Shown: one piece after another, positions 50,884 to 58,885 of the stretch | Position numbering within the stretch: position 1 is the first letter of the stretch | How the letters are laid out: each line of letters begins with the position of its first letter | Assembly (NCBI GenBank): GCA_902788505.1 | Contig: CADAKH010000012.1 | Span: 1 to 64,000, forward strand | Source: Oscillospiraceae bacterium | GTDB taxonomy: Bacteria; Bacillota; Clostridia; Saccharofermentanales; Saccharofermentanaceae | Direction: 5' to 3' | DNA length: 64,000 nucleotides | Position numbers and translations under genes: made by a program | Notes under the pieces: model-generated | The model's input: only the letters and a program-made list of their open reading frames with translations | What the model was told of the DNA's origin: nothing | The model's database searches: none

Positions 50884-52536
50884 ATGAAAAAAAGAAATAA
50901 AAAAGCGATTATCATCACGGCGTTGGTTATGCTGACCGGAATACTGCTTGTTTTTGCAGGATTATTCGGCAACCGTATAGCCGGAATGTTCAGCAAAGGG
51001 TTAGATTACAAAAACATACAGCCCGAAGATCTTGGCAAGGAGATCAGAACAGATATCGTTGTATATTACGACGACATAGATATTGAGCATAAGGCACTGC
51101 AGTTTGTGGGCGACATAACCAGCGAAGATGATTTTGCGTATATCCTTCTTGATCTGTCAGCTTTGAGCGAAGAAGACGAGGAAGTGTACTATTCGATGTC
51201 CATTCAGCACATCACCATTCAGGGCAGGTTAAGAGCCGTAGGTGATGCCGAGTATGAGGAGACCATCGAGAGTCTTTACAGATATTACGATGATTATATC
51301 TACGAGAATATCAACGACCCCGAGAAGAATTACACCGATGCCGAGAAGGCCGATCTTCTGGAAAAATCCCATGAGATGTTGCGTAACAACGTGATTCCTT
51401 ATTGCATTGATGTCAAGTCGATCGAGAGCTTCAACTGGATACCTTTCATTCCCATCGGTGCGGTTCTGTTTGTAGTCTCGTTTATCGTAGAGATCTGTTT
51501 TGTCTTTAAACTCAAAAAGAGGATCGTTCTGCCTGTCGTATTCGGTCTTATGATCGGTATCCCGGCGGTCATGTTTTTCAATCACATCAGGACAATCCTT
51601 TCGGTTCACAAGGTCAGTGACAGCCTGTACACGATGAAAAATATTGAGTGTACTGATACCCGGGGTATGCTCGATTCAAACTCATCCAGCATCAACGGGC
51701 TTCTGGACTGGATATTTGATAATCACCTGTACGGCATGTCGAATCCTTTCGAAACAGATTTTGATTTCGGGTGCGCAACTTTCGCTGCAACAACACCTGA
51801 AGGAGATCACCTGTTCGGAAGAAATTTCGACTTCCCTGAGACGGATACTCTGCTTATCTATTCGCATCCCAAAGGCGCCTATGAATCTGTCGGCATGGCA
51901 GATATCGGCATAATGGGTGTCAGTCAGAATACTTCTATAAGTCCTGATTCGGCCCTTGGCAAAGCGGTCATGATGATCACCCCTTACCTTGTCGTTGACG
52001 GAATGAATGAGATGGGTGTCGGCGCCGGAATACTGCAGCTTGAAGTTGAAGAAACACATCAGGACAATGGCAAGCCCGACCTCCTGGTCTTCTGTGCCAT
52101 AAGAGGCATCCTTGACTACTGTGCTTCTGTCGACGAGGCACTGGTATTACTCGATTCATACGATATCCATTCAGATGCGGATTGCGATTACCATCTGTTC
52201 ATCACCGACAGGTCCGGCAGATATGTCGTAGTCGAATGGCTTGACGGTGAGATGGTCGTAACCGAGCATCCTTCCTGCACCAACAGCGTGGTTGCTCCGG
52301 GTCCTTATTTCGACATGGGTGAACCGGATGACCGGAAGAATACGGTCGATGCATGTCTCGGTTTAGACCGCATCGTTACAGAACAGGAAGCTATGGAGAT
52401 CCTTGATAAAGTCCACAACGAGTACAATATGACCGAATGGTCCTGTGTTTACAATCTTGATGACTTCACTGTCACGATATGCCTTGATGCAGATTACACG
52501 AAGGCATATACATTCAGTGTTGAAGAACTGAGATAA
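50884..52536 (+). CDS. Membrane-anchored choloylglycine-hydrolase-like NTN hydrolase
   Basis: A 550-residue protein. The N-terminal 250 residues contain a signal-type helix and at least two further membrane helices (near 180-225) around a short extracellular domain. The C-terminal half is a linear amide C-N hydrolase: FGCATFAATTPEGDHLFGRN gives Cys297 and Arg313, and FDF gives Asp316, the exact spacing of Cys2, Arg18 and Asp21 in bile-salt hydrolase. Activation requires cleavage before Cys297, here deep inside the chain. It may act on N-acyl amino acids or bile salts at the cell surface. The start at 50884 has a weak AAGG; other starts upstream are possible. Confidence 0.85.
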   Translation: MKKRNKKAIIITALVMLTGILLVFAGLFGNRIAGMFSKGLDYKNIQPEDLGKEIRTDIVVYYDDIDIEHKALQFVGDITSEDDFAYILLDLSALSEEDEEVYYSMSIQHITIQGRLRAVGDAEYEETIESLYRYYDDYIYENINDPEKNYTDAEKADLLEKSHEMLRNNVIPYCIDVKSIESFNWIPFIPIGAVLFVVSFIVEICFVFKLKKRIVLPVVFGLMIGIPAVMFFNHIRTILSVHKVSDSLYTMKNIECTDTRGMLDSNSSSINGLLDWIFDNHLYGMSNPFETDFDFGCATFAATTPEGDHLFGRNFDFPETDTLLIYSHPKGAYESVGMADIGIMGVSQNTSISPDSALGKAVMMITPYLVVDGMNEMGVGAGILQLEVEETHQDNGKPDLLVFCAIRGILDYCASVDEALVLLDSYDIHSDADCDYHLFITDRSGRYVVVEWLDGEMVVTEHPSCTNSVVAPGPYFDMGEPDDRKNTVDACLGLDRIVTEQEAMEILDKVHNEYNMTEWSCVYNLDDFTVTICLDADYTKAYTFSVEELR

Positions 52537-52540
52537 TCTG

Positions 52541-53224
52541 TCAGACCATCAGCTCGTCCAGTACGAATCTTCTGATTTCGGCTGAATTCTGAAGAACGTA
52601 TTCTTTAAGATTATTCTTGTCGGTCAGTGTGAACGATTCACTGTCAACGGAACCTATTGCCCCGCTGTAAAGGTCAGCAAAGATGATCACATTGCCCTCA
52701 CGGTAATAGAGTCCGACAATTCTGGCATCATACACATTCGGTTTTTCGCATATCCACCAGTTACCGTCCTCTTCCCAATAAAGGCCTTTGTCGTTCTTTT
52801 TGCACATCCTGTACATGTTTTCGAGATCTTTTACAGCATCTTCTTCCGTATCGTAAACACGGAAATAGAGATATTCGATCTGCTCCGTTCTTCCGTGAGA
52901 ACCGCTGTTTGAGATGGCCGTGTATCTTATGCCGTCTTCTTCCCTGACTCTGCTGTACCAGTCGCCGTTGCCGACCTGACTTATTGCAGAACCGGTTGTC
53001 TCAGTGACCGTCTCCCCGGCCGGTTCTCCCTGCCCGTCAGATGCTCCTGAAGGGCTGTCAGAAGGCTCTTCAATATACGAAGGTTTCTCCTCTTCTCCGG
53101 AACTGTTCCTGCCGCTGTCCGTCATTCCCGGACGGGCACAGGATGTAAAGCCGCCTGCTGCAACCGCAAAGATAACAGCAGTGGATATGAGTTTTATAGC
53201 AGCCAATCTGTTTAGAGATTTCAT
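52541..53224 (-). CDS. Lipoprotein of unknown function
   Basis: A 227-residue lipoprotein with GGAGGA before the ATG and a signal peptide ending GGFTSC (Cys29). A disordered Ser/Glu/Pro/Gly linker (about residues 30-85) leads to one domain (DGIRYTAISNSGSHGRTEQI, EYLYFRVYDTEEDAVKDLEN, WWICEKPNVYDARIVGLYYR) that resembles small DUF-type beta-alpha domains reading one parameter. It is convergent with the choloylglycine-hydrolase-like gene, 4 bases away. Promoter element G lies about 50 bases upstream. Confidence 0.78.
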   Translation of the reverse strand: MKSLNRLAAIKLISTAVIFAVAAGGFTSCARPGMTDSGRNSSGEEEKPSYIEEPSDSPSGASDGQGEPAGETVTETTGSAISQVGNGDWYSRVREEDGIRYTAISNSGSHGRTEQIEYLYFRVYDTEEDAVKDLENMYRMCKKNDKGLYWEEDGNWWICEKPNVYDARIVGLYYREGNVIIFADLYSGAIGSVDSESFTLTDKNNLKEYVLQNSAEIRRFVLDELMV

Positions 53225-53273
53225 TACAGGTCCTCCGATACACTTTCAGCCGGTCTTCAGCCGCCTGATGCTA

Positions 53274-53305
53274 TCTATACAATCAATATACGGAAATTGT
53301 TGCAA
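53274..53305 (-). promoter_or_regulatory. Shared promoter element G (TTGCAAC-N15-ATTGTATAG)
   Basis: On the minus strand TTGCAAC, exactly 15 bases and ATTGTATAGATAG (T for the usual C) lie about 50 bases before the start at 53224. Confidence 0.6.
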
Positions 53306-53334
53306 AGGACCTGTGCCTTCGAAAACTCTGACTG

Positions 53335-55107
53335 TCAGATGCCGAGTCTTGCGTTGACTTCCGACTGTGCGGCATTGATGAACACATCGGGATCGCACTC
53401 CTGATATTCCGCCATATATTCATTCCACGTCTCATCGAAATCACCTGCCATTACTACTTCCGGAAGCCACTTGTGCTTGCATTCACCCATCAGATACCAT
53501 GCCCATCCTTCAGGTGTATCGGTTGAAAGCATGTTGGACCATGTCCAAAGAGGATACCAGGGACCCGGATCCTTCCGGGCAGAACCCAGAAACTCAACAT
53601 AGTTTTCCACACCATAAGCTTTAAAACATGTAACTACCGGTTTAGGCAGACCGGCCTGGAATTCCGAAGGCTGCTCTGAAGGCATCATGCGGTTAATACC
53701 GTCTCTGCTCATTCCCTTCCATTGAGGCATCATTGAATACTCACAAACATGCCTGGTCAGGTATTCCGGATCTTCCCATGCAATTCTCATCTCTTCAGTC
53801 CTGTAATACAGTCCATACTCATCGATAAGATAATCGACTCCTTCGATTCCCCAGAATCTCAGGTCGTGGATCTCCTGATCGAGAAGGTCATTTAAAAAAC
53901 TGAAAGCGAGGTCAACATCAACGCAAGATACTGTAACAGCTATGCCGGATGAAGTGTCTGAAAGCTCATTATATACGTGATAACTCTGTTCCATTCCACG
54001 CTCAGCAACAAGACCTAACGGCACATAATCGCATCCCAGTTCCGATAAAGTCTGTCCGGTGCGGCCGACCGTTTCATATCTGAATTCCGTCGAATAACCG
54101 AAATCCCAATAATAATCAAACATGCCAAGCACCTTGCCGGATGAGATCTTCAAGATATATTCATCGTAAGTCTGAACTTCAAATTCAGGATCAACGATTC
54201 CTTTTTGGTACTCCTCATTCAGTTTCCTGAAATAGGCTTTGGCCGTATCGGTAGTGTTGTTATCGATTGCTGCCGGCTTATTCATTCCGTTTGTTGTATC
54301 AACATTGACACAGTGATTGTCAGTATACCCGTCCAGCAGTGTCGGAGCGCCATCAAGGCCGAATATCCTCCACGATTCGCAGATACAGGTATATGGTATT
54401 ATCTCCTGTCCGTCAGGCATAGTCGGGTTCGCTTCATAATATCTTTCGAGAAGATCAAAATAATCATCCAGCGTTTCGATCTTGGGATAACCCGCCCACT
54501 CAAGGACACGCACCTGGATCCAGAAAGCCATATCCGTATGCGTCGGAGCCGTATTTTTCCCATAGTAATTACCGAGAACATTTGCCCAGTAAATGTGGCC
54601 GTCATCCTGTCTGAACGTATCCCACTCTTCGTCGGAATAAAACTCTTTGAGGTTGGGATACATCTCGAGATAATCATCCCATGCAACAAGACAGCCGTTC
54701 TTATAAAGATCGATATTCCGGTCACCGCAATCAACAAAATCAGGATAATTACCTGACGCTATGATCGAATCCACCGCTTCATCAGTGGTCATACCGTATT
54801 GTGAAAGCCACGTTTCCTCGACCCTTACACCTGTTTTCTCGGCAATGAGTTCTTTGATCTCGTTGCCTTTATCCTTATTGATTCCCACATAAACCGAGAA
54901 CATCGAGAAGTCTGTTATCTGATCATCAGGTTCAATCAGAGCTCCCGGAGTCGACGGCACGGGAGTATTAAAAGGTTCTGAATATTCCGGCTTTGACGGT
55001 TCAGGATTCTTCTCGCGCTCCGCAGAAGATCTTACCGTACAGGCAGTTACGGAAACAAGCATTGAAAAAGCCATTACCGCTGCCAAAGTCCTGTTAAATC
55101 GTTTCAT
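53335..55107 (-). CDS. ABC-type extracellular solute-binding lipoprotein, no adjacent permease
   Basis: A 590-residue lipoprotein with GGGGGA upstream and lipobox VSVTAC (Cys23). After a Pro/Glu linker, the mature protein follows the LplA-like family of large sugar-binding proteins (EIKELIAEKTGVRVEETWLS, DFVDCGDRN, AWDDYLEMYPNLKEFYSDEE, WAWYLMGECK), about 550 residues long. The family normally feeds an LplB/LplC permease pair; none is encoded here. It may serve a distant permease or act as a sensor. A TTTGATATAATG promoter lies upstream. Confidence 0.85.
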   Translation of the reverse strand: MKRFNRTLAAVMAFSMLVSVTACTVRSSAEREKNPEPSKPEYSEPFNTPVPSTPGALIEPDDQITDFSMFSVYVGINKDKGNEIKELIAEKTGVRVEETWLSQYGMTTDEAVDSIIASGNYPDFVDCGDRNIDLYKNGCLVAWDDYLEMYPNLKEFYSDEEWDTFRQDDGHIYWANVLGNYYGKNTAPTHTDMAFWIQVRVLEWAGYPKIETLDDYFDLLERYYEANPTMPDGQEIIPYTCICESWRIFGLDGAPTLLDGYTDNHCVNVDTTNGMNKPAAIDNNTTDTAKAYFRKLNEEYQKGIVDPEFEVQTYDEYILKISSGKVLGMFDYYWDFGYSTEFRYETVGRTGQTLSELGCDYVPLGLVAERGMEQSYHVYNELSDTSSGIAVTVSCVDVDLAFSFLNDLLDQEIHDLRFWGIEGVDYLIDEYGLYYRTEEMRIAWEDPEYLTRHVCEYSMMPQWKGMSRDGINRMMPSEQPSEFQAGLPKPVVTCFKAYGVENYVEFLGSARKDPGPWYPLWTWSNMLSTDTPEGWAWYLMGECKHKWLPEVVMAGDFDETWNEYMAEYQECDPDVFINAAQSEVNARLGI

Positions 55108-55212
55108 GATCTATCCCCCTGTTATTCCAAAAACATTATATCAAATTTTTCAGAGAGATGGGGTCGGCATTCCTGCCTTATCAATATGGTTCCTGAACCT
55201 TCGGGCAATCTG

Positions 55213-55929
55213 TCAGTCTGATGCCCACTTCAAAAGCACATCGAGGAGTTCATCGAAAGATGATGCTGTGTAATCGATACCGTATTTGTTTTTGGCCTGT
55301 TCGATATCACCTTCGGGCATGAACCATACCGAAGCAAGATCAGCGTTTTGAGCACCGAGCATATCGGAAGAAAGCGAGTCACCTATGACAATGCATGTTT
55401 CCTTCGGTTCACCAACACCTTCAAGCACCATGTCGAAAAACTCTTTTGCAGGTTTTGTCACGCCCATCCATTCGCTGACGTAGATCTTTTGGAGATACTT
55501 ATCGAGGCCTGTCGATCTGATCCTGCCTTCAGCATTGATCGTCGCACCGTTCGACACGATATAACACCTTGCATCCTTAACATTGTCCGTGAGCTTTTCG
55601 ATGAACCCGAGAGCACCGTCCATAAGTACGCCGTTTTGCGACATCGTATAGATGAATTCATTGTTTACGGTAAGCGGGTCAAGCCCCGTGTGATCGCCCT
55701 CACAGAATTCAAAAAGGTCGGTGAATCTCCTTATAAAAAGCTCCGTTCTGGAGATCGTGCCCTTCTCAAGTTCGAGCCAGAGAGATTTGTTGTATGCCTT
55801 GAAATGCGCATAACAATCTTCCGTGAATTCCAGACCGTTTTCCGTGACCACGATCTCAAGGGCCTTCCGCTCCGATGCGTGAAAATTCAGAAGCGTCTGG
55901 TCCAGATCGAACAGAAAATTATGATGCAT
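55213..55929 (-). CDS. yjjG: YjjG-like HAD nucleotidase
   Basis: A 238-residue haloacid-dehalogenase phosphatase. The DxD nucleophile motif is FLFDLDQTLLNFHASE (Asp8 and Asp10), the YjjG hallmark; motif II is CYIVSNGAT, and the motif III-IV region is KIYVSEWMGVTKPAKEFFD followed by VIGDSLSSDMLGAQNADL. YjjG in E. coli dephosphorylates non-canonical pyrimidine nucleotides, which limits their incorporation in DNA. Length and motifs fit closely. AAAGGGG precedes the ATG. It stands alone. Confidence 0.88.
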   Translation of the reverse strand: MHHNFLFDLDQTLLNFHASERKALEIVVTENGLEFTEDCYAHFKAYNKSLWLELEKGTISRTELFIRRFTDLFEFCEGDHTGLDPLTVNNEFIYTMSQNGVLMDGALGFIEKLTDNVKDARCYIVSNGATINAEGRIRSTGLDKYLQKIYVSEWMGVTKPAKEFFDMVLEGVGEPKETCIVIGDSLSSDMLGAQNADLASVWFMPEGDIEQAKNKYGIDYTASSFDELLDVLLKWASD

Positions 55930-55986
55930 GCGGTTATCCCCTTTGTAATTGCAGATTTTTTCTAATTATATCCCTGCAAAGCGGAT

Positions 55987-56142
55987 TTACTGAACTGCTG
56001 CCTCTTTCCGGCTGATCTTGCAGGAGGTTATCTCTTTGCCGTCACGGAGAATGAAGAACTGGTCACCGCTGTCAGAGGGTTCCTTTAAATCCGGTAATGG
56101 TGTAATACAGGTTAAATAAATTCTGCTATAATCATTACCGGG
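55987..56142 (-). pseudogene. Decayed C-terminal gene fragment
   Basis: On the minus strand a frame of about 51 codons ends in TAA at 55987 and has no start codon. It reads like protein: SRIYLTCITPLPDLKEPSD, then QFFILRDGKEITSCKISRK, with codon use like its neighbours. Its 5' end runs into the promoter and start of the rightward gene at 56167. I take it to be the tail of a gene truncated when the present neighbour was placed there. No family is recognised. Confidence 0.4.
56124..56132 (+). promoter_or_regulatory. Extended -10 promoter of the DUF3592 gene
   Basis: TGCTATAAT lies 34 bases before the ATG at 56167, with TAGGAG as the ribosome-binding site in between. Confidence 0.6.
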
Positions 56143-56166
56143 ATAGATTTTTCTAGGAGTAGATAT

Positions 56167-57342
56167 ATGCGTTACTACGAAGATACCAACTATTATTATT
56201 TCTCAACTGAACCTTCTACCGATGAACTGGAACGCGCCATCGTTGTCGAGAACAGCAAAGAATACTTCAAGCAGATGATGTCAGAAGGCTTAAGGCCTGA
56301 GAAGCCAGCTTATATGAATATCGTTAAGTATTCTGTTTTGGCTGTCTTTTTGGGTGCTGTCGCTCTTATGATCTTTTTCTCGAGCACGAAAAATGTTGCC
56401 GGCGTCTTATATACTTTTGCAGGACTCTTTATAGCATTCGGAATCTTCGCTCTTTTCCCTTCCAAAAAAACCGTGCAGGACCTTCCCGGAAGAGCAAAAC
56501 TTCCGCGTGTTTTAGGAGGCGCGATCCCGATGCTGATCGGACTTGCAGTCCTTATCCCGGCGGTCATGGCACGCGTCTGGGGATTTAGCAAAGCAATGGT
56601 TGCAGGCGGTGCTTCATGGTTTGTTATAGCTGCTCTGTTTTTCATCTTCTATACGGTCAGTCAGATCGTCAGACAGAACAAGACTTCCGGACACACAGTC
56701 ACCGGCAAATGCATCGGATATGTAAAGATGCTCGATTCTGACAGCAGCAATTCCTCTGTAAGGACCGTCATCGGCGCACCGGTTTTCGAGTACAGTTACA
56801 GCGGTGAGACTTATAAGGCTTTCCAGGATGACAACATGAGGACAGGCATTTTGAAGCCTGCTGTCGGAGAAAGCATCGAACTCAATATCGATACTTCTGA
56901 CCCTTATAACATCTGTTACAAGAAAAACACCGGAGCCAGAGTTTTTGCTTTTGTCATGTCCTTTATCGCACTTGCCGTCGGAATCGGATTATTCTGCTAT
57001 CTTCCAAATGTCAATGACGATCAGGGAGTCAGCGTCGGTACTATGGGCGGTCAGGTCAGACTTGCCAAGGCAAAGTTCGACGATGATCTGATCGAGTCAT
57101 ATGCCAAGACAAGCGATTTCACTATCGGTTACTACACCGTGATTTCCACAAGCGAACAGGGCGACAGTGTAATTGTCGAACTGTCAAACGGAAAGAAACG
57201 GACAATCCCCGCGTCCGACAAAGACAAGTACTACGACGGTGCCGGAGTCTATATCGTAAAGCCTGCCGACGGAAGCGGTGGCTTCAGCTTCATGGCTGAC
57301 GAATGGGAATATACCGGCAGTCACGAAGTTCAGTACGGATGA
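56167..57342 (+). CDS. Membrane protein with a DUF3592-like domain
   Basis: A 391-residue protein. Residues 1-50 are soluble, then two helices (about 57-77 and 80-97), two more near 118-137 and 145-165, a DUF3592-like beta domain (HTVTGKCIGYVKML, APVFEYSYSGETYKAFQDDN, VGESIELNIDTSDPY), one more helix near 260-282 and a C-terminal domain with YTVISTSEQGDSVIVEL. It shares family with 3242-4258 but no close sequence. TAGGAG precedes the start. It ends 3 bases before the convergent MATE gene. Confidence 0.75.
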   Translation: MRYYEDTNYYYFSTEPSTDELERAIVVENSKEYFKQMMSEGLRPEKPAYMNIVKYSVLAVFLGAVALMIFFSSTKNVAGVLYTFAGLFIAFGIFALFPSKKTVQDLPGRAKLPRVLGGAIPMLIGLAVLIPAVMARVWGFSKAMVAGGASWFVIAALFFIFYTVSQIVRQNKTSGHTVTGKCIGYVKMLDSDSSNSSVRTVIGAPVFEYSYSGETYKAFQDDNMRTGILKPAVGESIELNIDTSDPYNICYKKNTGARVFAFVMSFIALAVGIGLFCYLPNVNDDQGVSVGTMGGQVRLAKAKFDDDLIESYAKTSDFTIGYYTVISTSEQGDSVIVELSNGKKRTIPASDKDKYYDGAGVYIVKPADGSGGFSFMADEWEYTGSHEVQYG

Positions 57343-57345
57343 TAT

Positions 57346-58701
57346 TTACTCTTCAGTTTTTTCTTTGGATATCCTGCTAAAGAAACTTACCGTAAAAGGT
57401 ATGCAGACAAGGCTTGTTATTACATCTGCAACCGCCTGGGATATCTGGATTCCGCCAAGGCCCCAGATAATTGAAAACAACAGGATAACAGGTATGAAGG
57501 CAAGCCCGTTTCTCAGTGAAGAAAGGAACGTTGCATTGAACTTATAACCGATGCTCTGGAACATCATGTTGTTGCACACCTGGAAAGGCACGAAAATCAG
57601 CGCAATGCACTGTGCATGAAGCGCCGGAATTCCGATCCTTATAACTTCCGGGTCATCTCTGAATACTCTTATGCATTCGCCGGCATTAAAATAAACGGCA
57701 GTCGATGCAATACCCAGAAGTATCGTTCCGAATACGAGCGTAAAGAAAAAGCCCTGTTTGACGCGCGAGTATTTTTTCGCGCCGAAATTGAATCCCGCGA
57801 CAGGCTGAAAGCCCTGTCCTATTCCGAGTGCGGCACTGAAGATAAACATGCATACCCTGTTGGCAATTCCCATTGCAGCGATCGCCGCATCTCCGTAATG
57901 ACCTGCAGCGTTATTCAGGATCATTGTGGATATGCTCGCAAGTCCCTGCCTTGCAAGGCTCGGAAGACCCGTCGTAATGATGTCGCCGAGGATCATGAAG
58001 TTGAACTTCACATATTTGACCGAAAGCGTGGTCTGGGTCTTTTTGAGCAGAAACATCGTAAGAAGGATCGCCCATGATATATACTGCGAAATTGCTGTTG
58101 CAAGACCAGCACCGAATATTCCCATATTCATCTTCTTCATAAAGAGCGCATCAAGAAAGATATTTATGAAACCGCCTGTCGTAAGGCCGATCATCGCAAA
58201 AAAAGCACGCCCTTCATATCTAAGGATATTGTTCATGACACAGCTCGACACGAGCGCCGGAGCCGCAAACAAAATGCACTGTGCATATATCTTTGCATAT
58301 GGAAGGATCGTCGGAGTGCTGCCTAAAAGACGCATCAGCGGCGTTATGAATATCGTTCCGAACAGCAGAAAAACAAAGCCCATGGATAGAGCCGCATAAA
58401 AGCCGGTGGCGGAATATGTTTTCGCGCTCTCAACATCTTTTTGTCCTAATTTCCTGCTGATTATGCTTCCGCTTCCGTGACCGAACATGAAGCCGACTGC
58501 CTGCAATATCGCCATAAGCCCGAGCACAACTCCGGTGGCACCGCTCGCAGATGTGTTGATCTGACCGACGAAGTATGAGTCAGCCATGTTGTAAAGTGTG
58601 GTTACGAACATGCTGGCAGTAGTAGGCAGTCCAAGCTGGACTATGAGGCTTGGAACCGGCTTTTGTGTCATCAATTCATACTGCGTTTTATACTTTTTCA
58701 C
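57346..58701 (-). CDS. MATE-family multidrug efflux protein
   Basis: A 451-residue protein with 12 membrane helices in two pseudo-symmetric halves. LIVQLGLPTTASMFVTTLYNMADSYFVG (cut here) at the N-terminus and GLPSLARQGLASISTMILNNAAG in the second half are the two MATE repeats; GIGQGFQPVAGFNFGAKKY is typical of the DinF/NorM-like branch. It should export cationic drugs using a sodium or proton gradient. The start is GTG at 58701; TATAAT lies 7 bases upstream and there is no Shine-Dalgarno, so the mRNA may be leaderless. ATG at 58668 is an alternative. Confidence 0.93.
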   Translation of the reverse strand: MKKYKTQYELMTQKPVPSLIVQLGLPTTASMFVTTLYNMADSYFVGQINTSASGATGVVLGLMAILQAVGFMFGHGSGSIISRKLGQKDVESAKTYSATGFYAALSMGFVFLLFGTIFITPLMRLLGSTPTILPYAKIYAQCILFAAPALVSSCVMNNILRYEGRAFFAMIGLTTGGFINIFLDALFMKKMNMGIFGAGLATAISQYISWAILLTMFLLKKTQTTLSVKYVKFNFMILGDIITTGLPSLARQGLASISTMILNNAAGHYGDAAIAAMGIANRVCMFIFSAALGIGQGFQPVAGFNFGAKKYSRVKQGFFFTLVFGTILLGIASTAVYFNAGECIRVFRDDPEVIRIGIPALHAQCIALIFVPFQVCNNMMFQSIGYKFNATFLSSLRNGLAFIPVILLFSIIWGLGGIQISQAVADVITSLVCIPFTVSFFSRISKEKTEE

Positions 58702-58708
58702 AAAAGTT

Positions 58709-58714
58709 ATTATA
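58709..58714 (-). promoter_or_regulatory. -10 box giving a leaderless MATE mRNA
   Basis: TATAAT on the minus strand ends 7 bases before the GTG start at 58701, the same geometry as upstream of the GGDEF gene. The -35 is poor (TGTTCT at 16 bases). Confidence 0.45.
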
Positions 58715-58885
58715 CTCGCGTTTTCGAAAAGAACAGTCCCGACATTTATATCAGGCTGTTATTTCCGGCATCCATTCGGCATATTTCCAATGACATTTTG
58801 CGCTGTTCTATTTTCAATTGACAATATTTCTTTATAGTTAAAAGCGGGAAATAGGAATGAGGCGCATGCCTTAGGAGGAATGATC

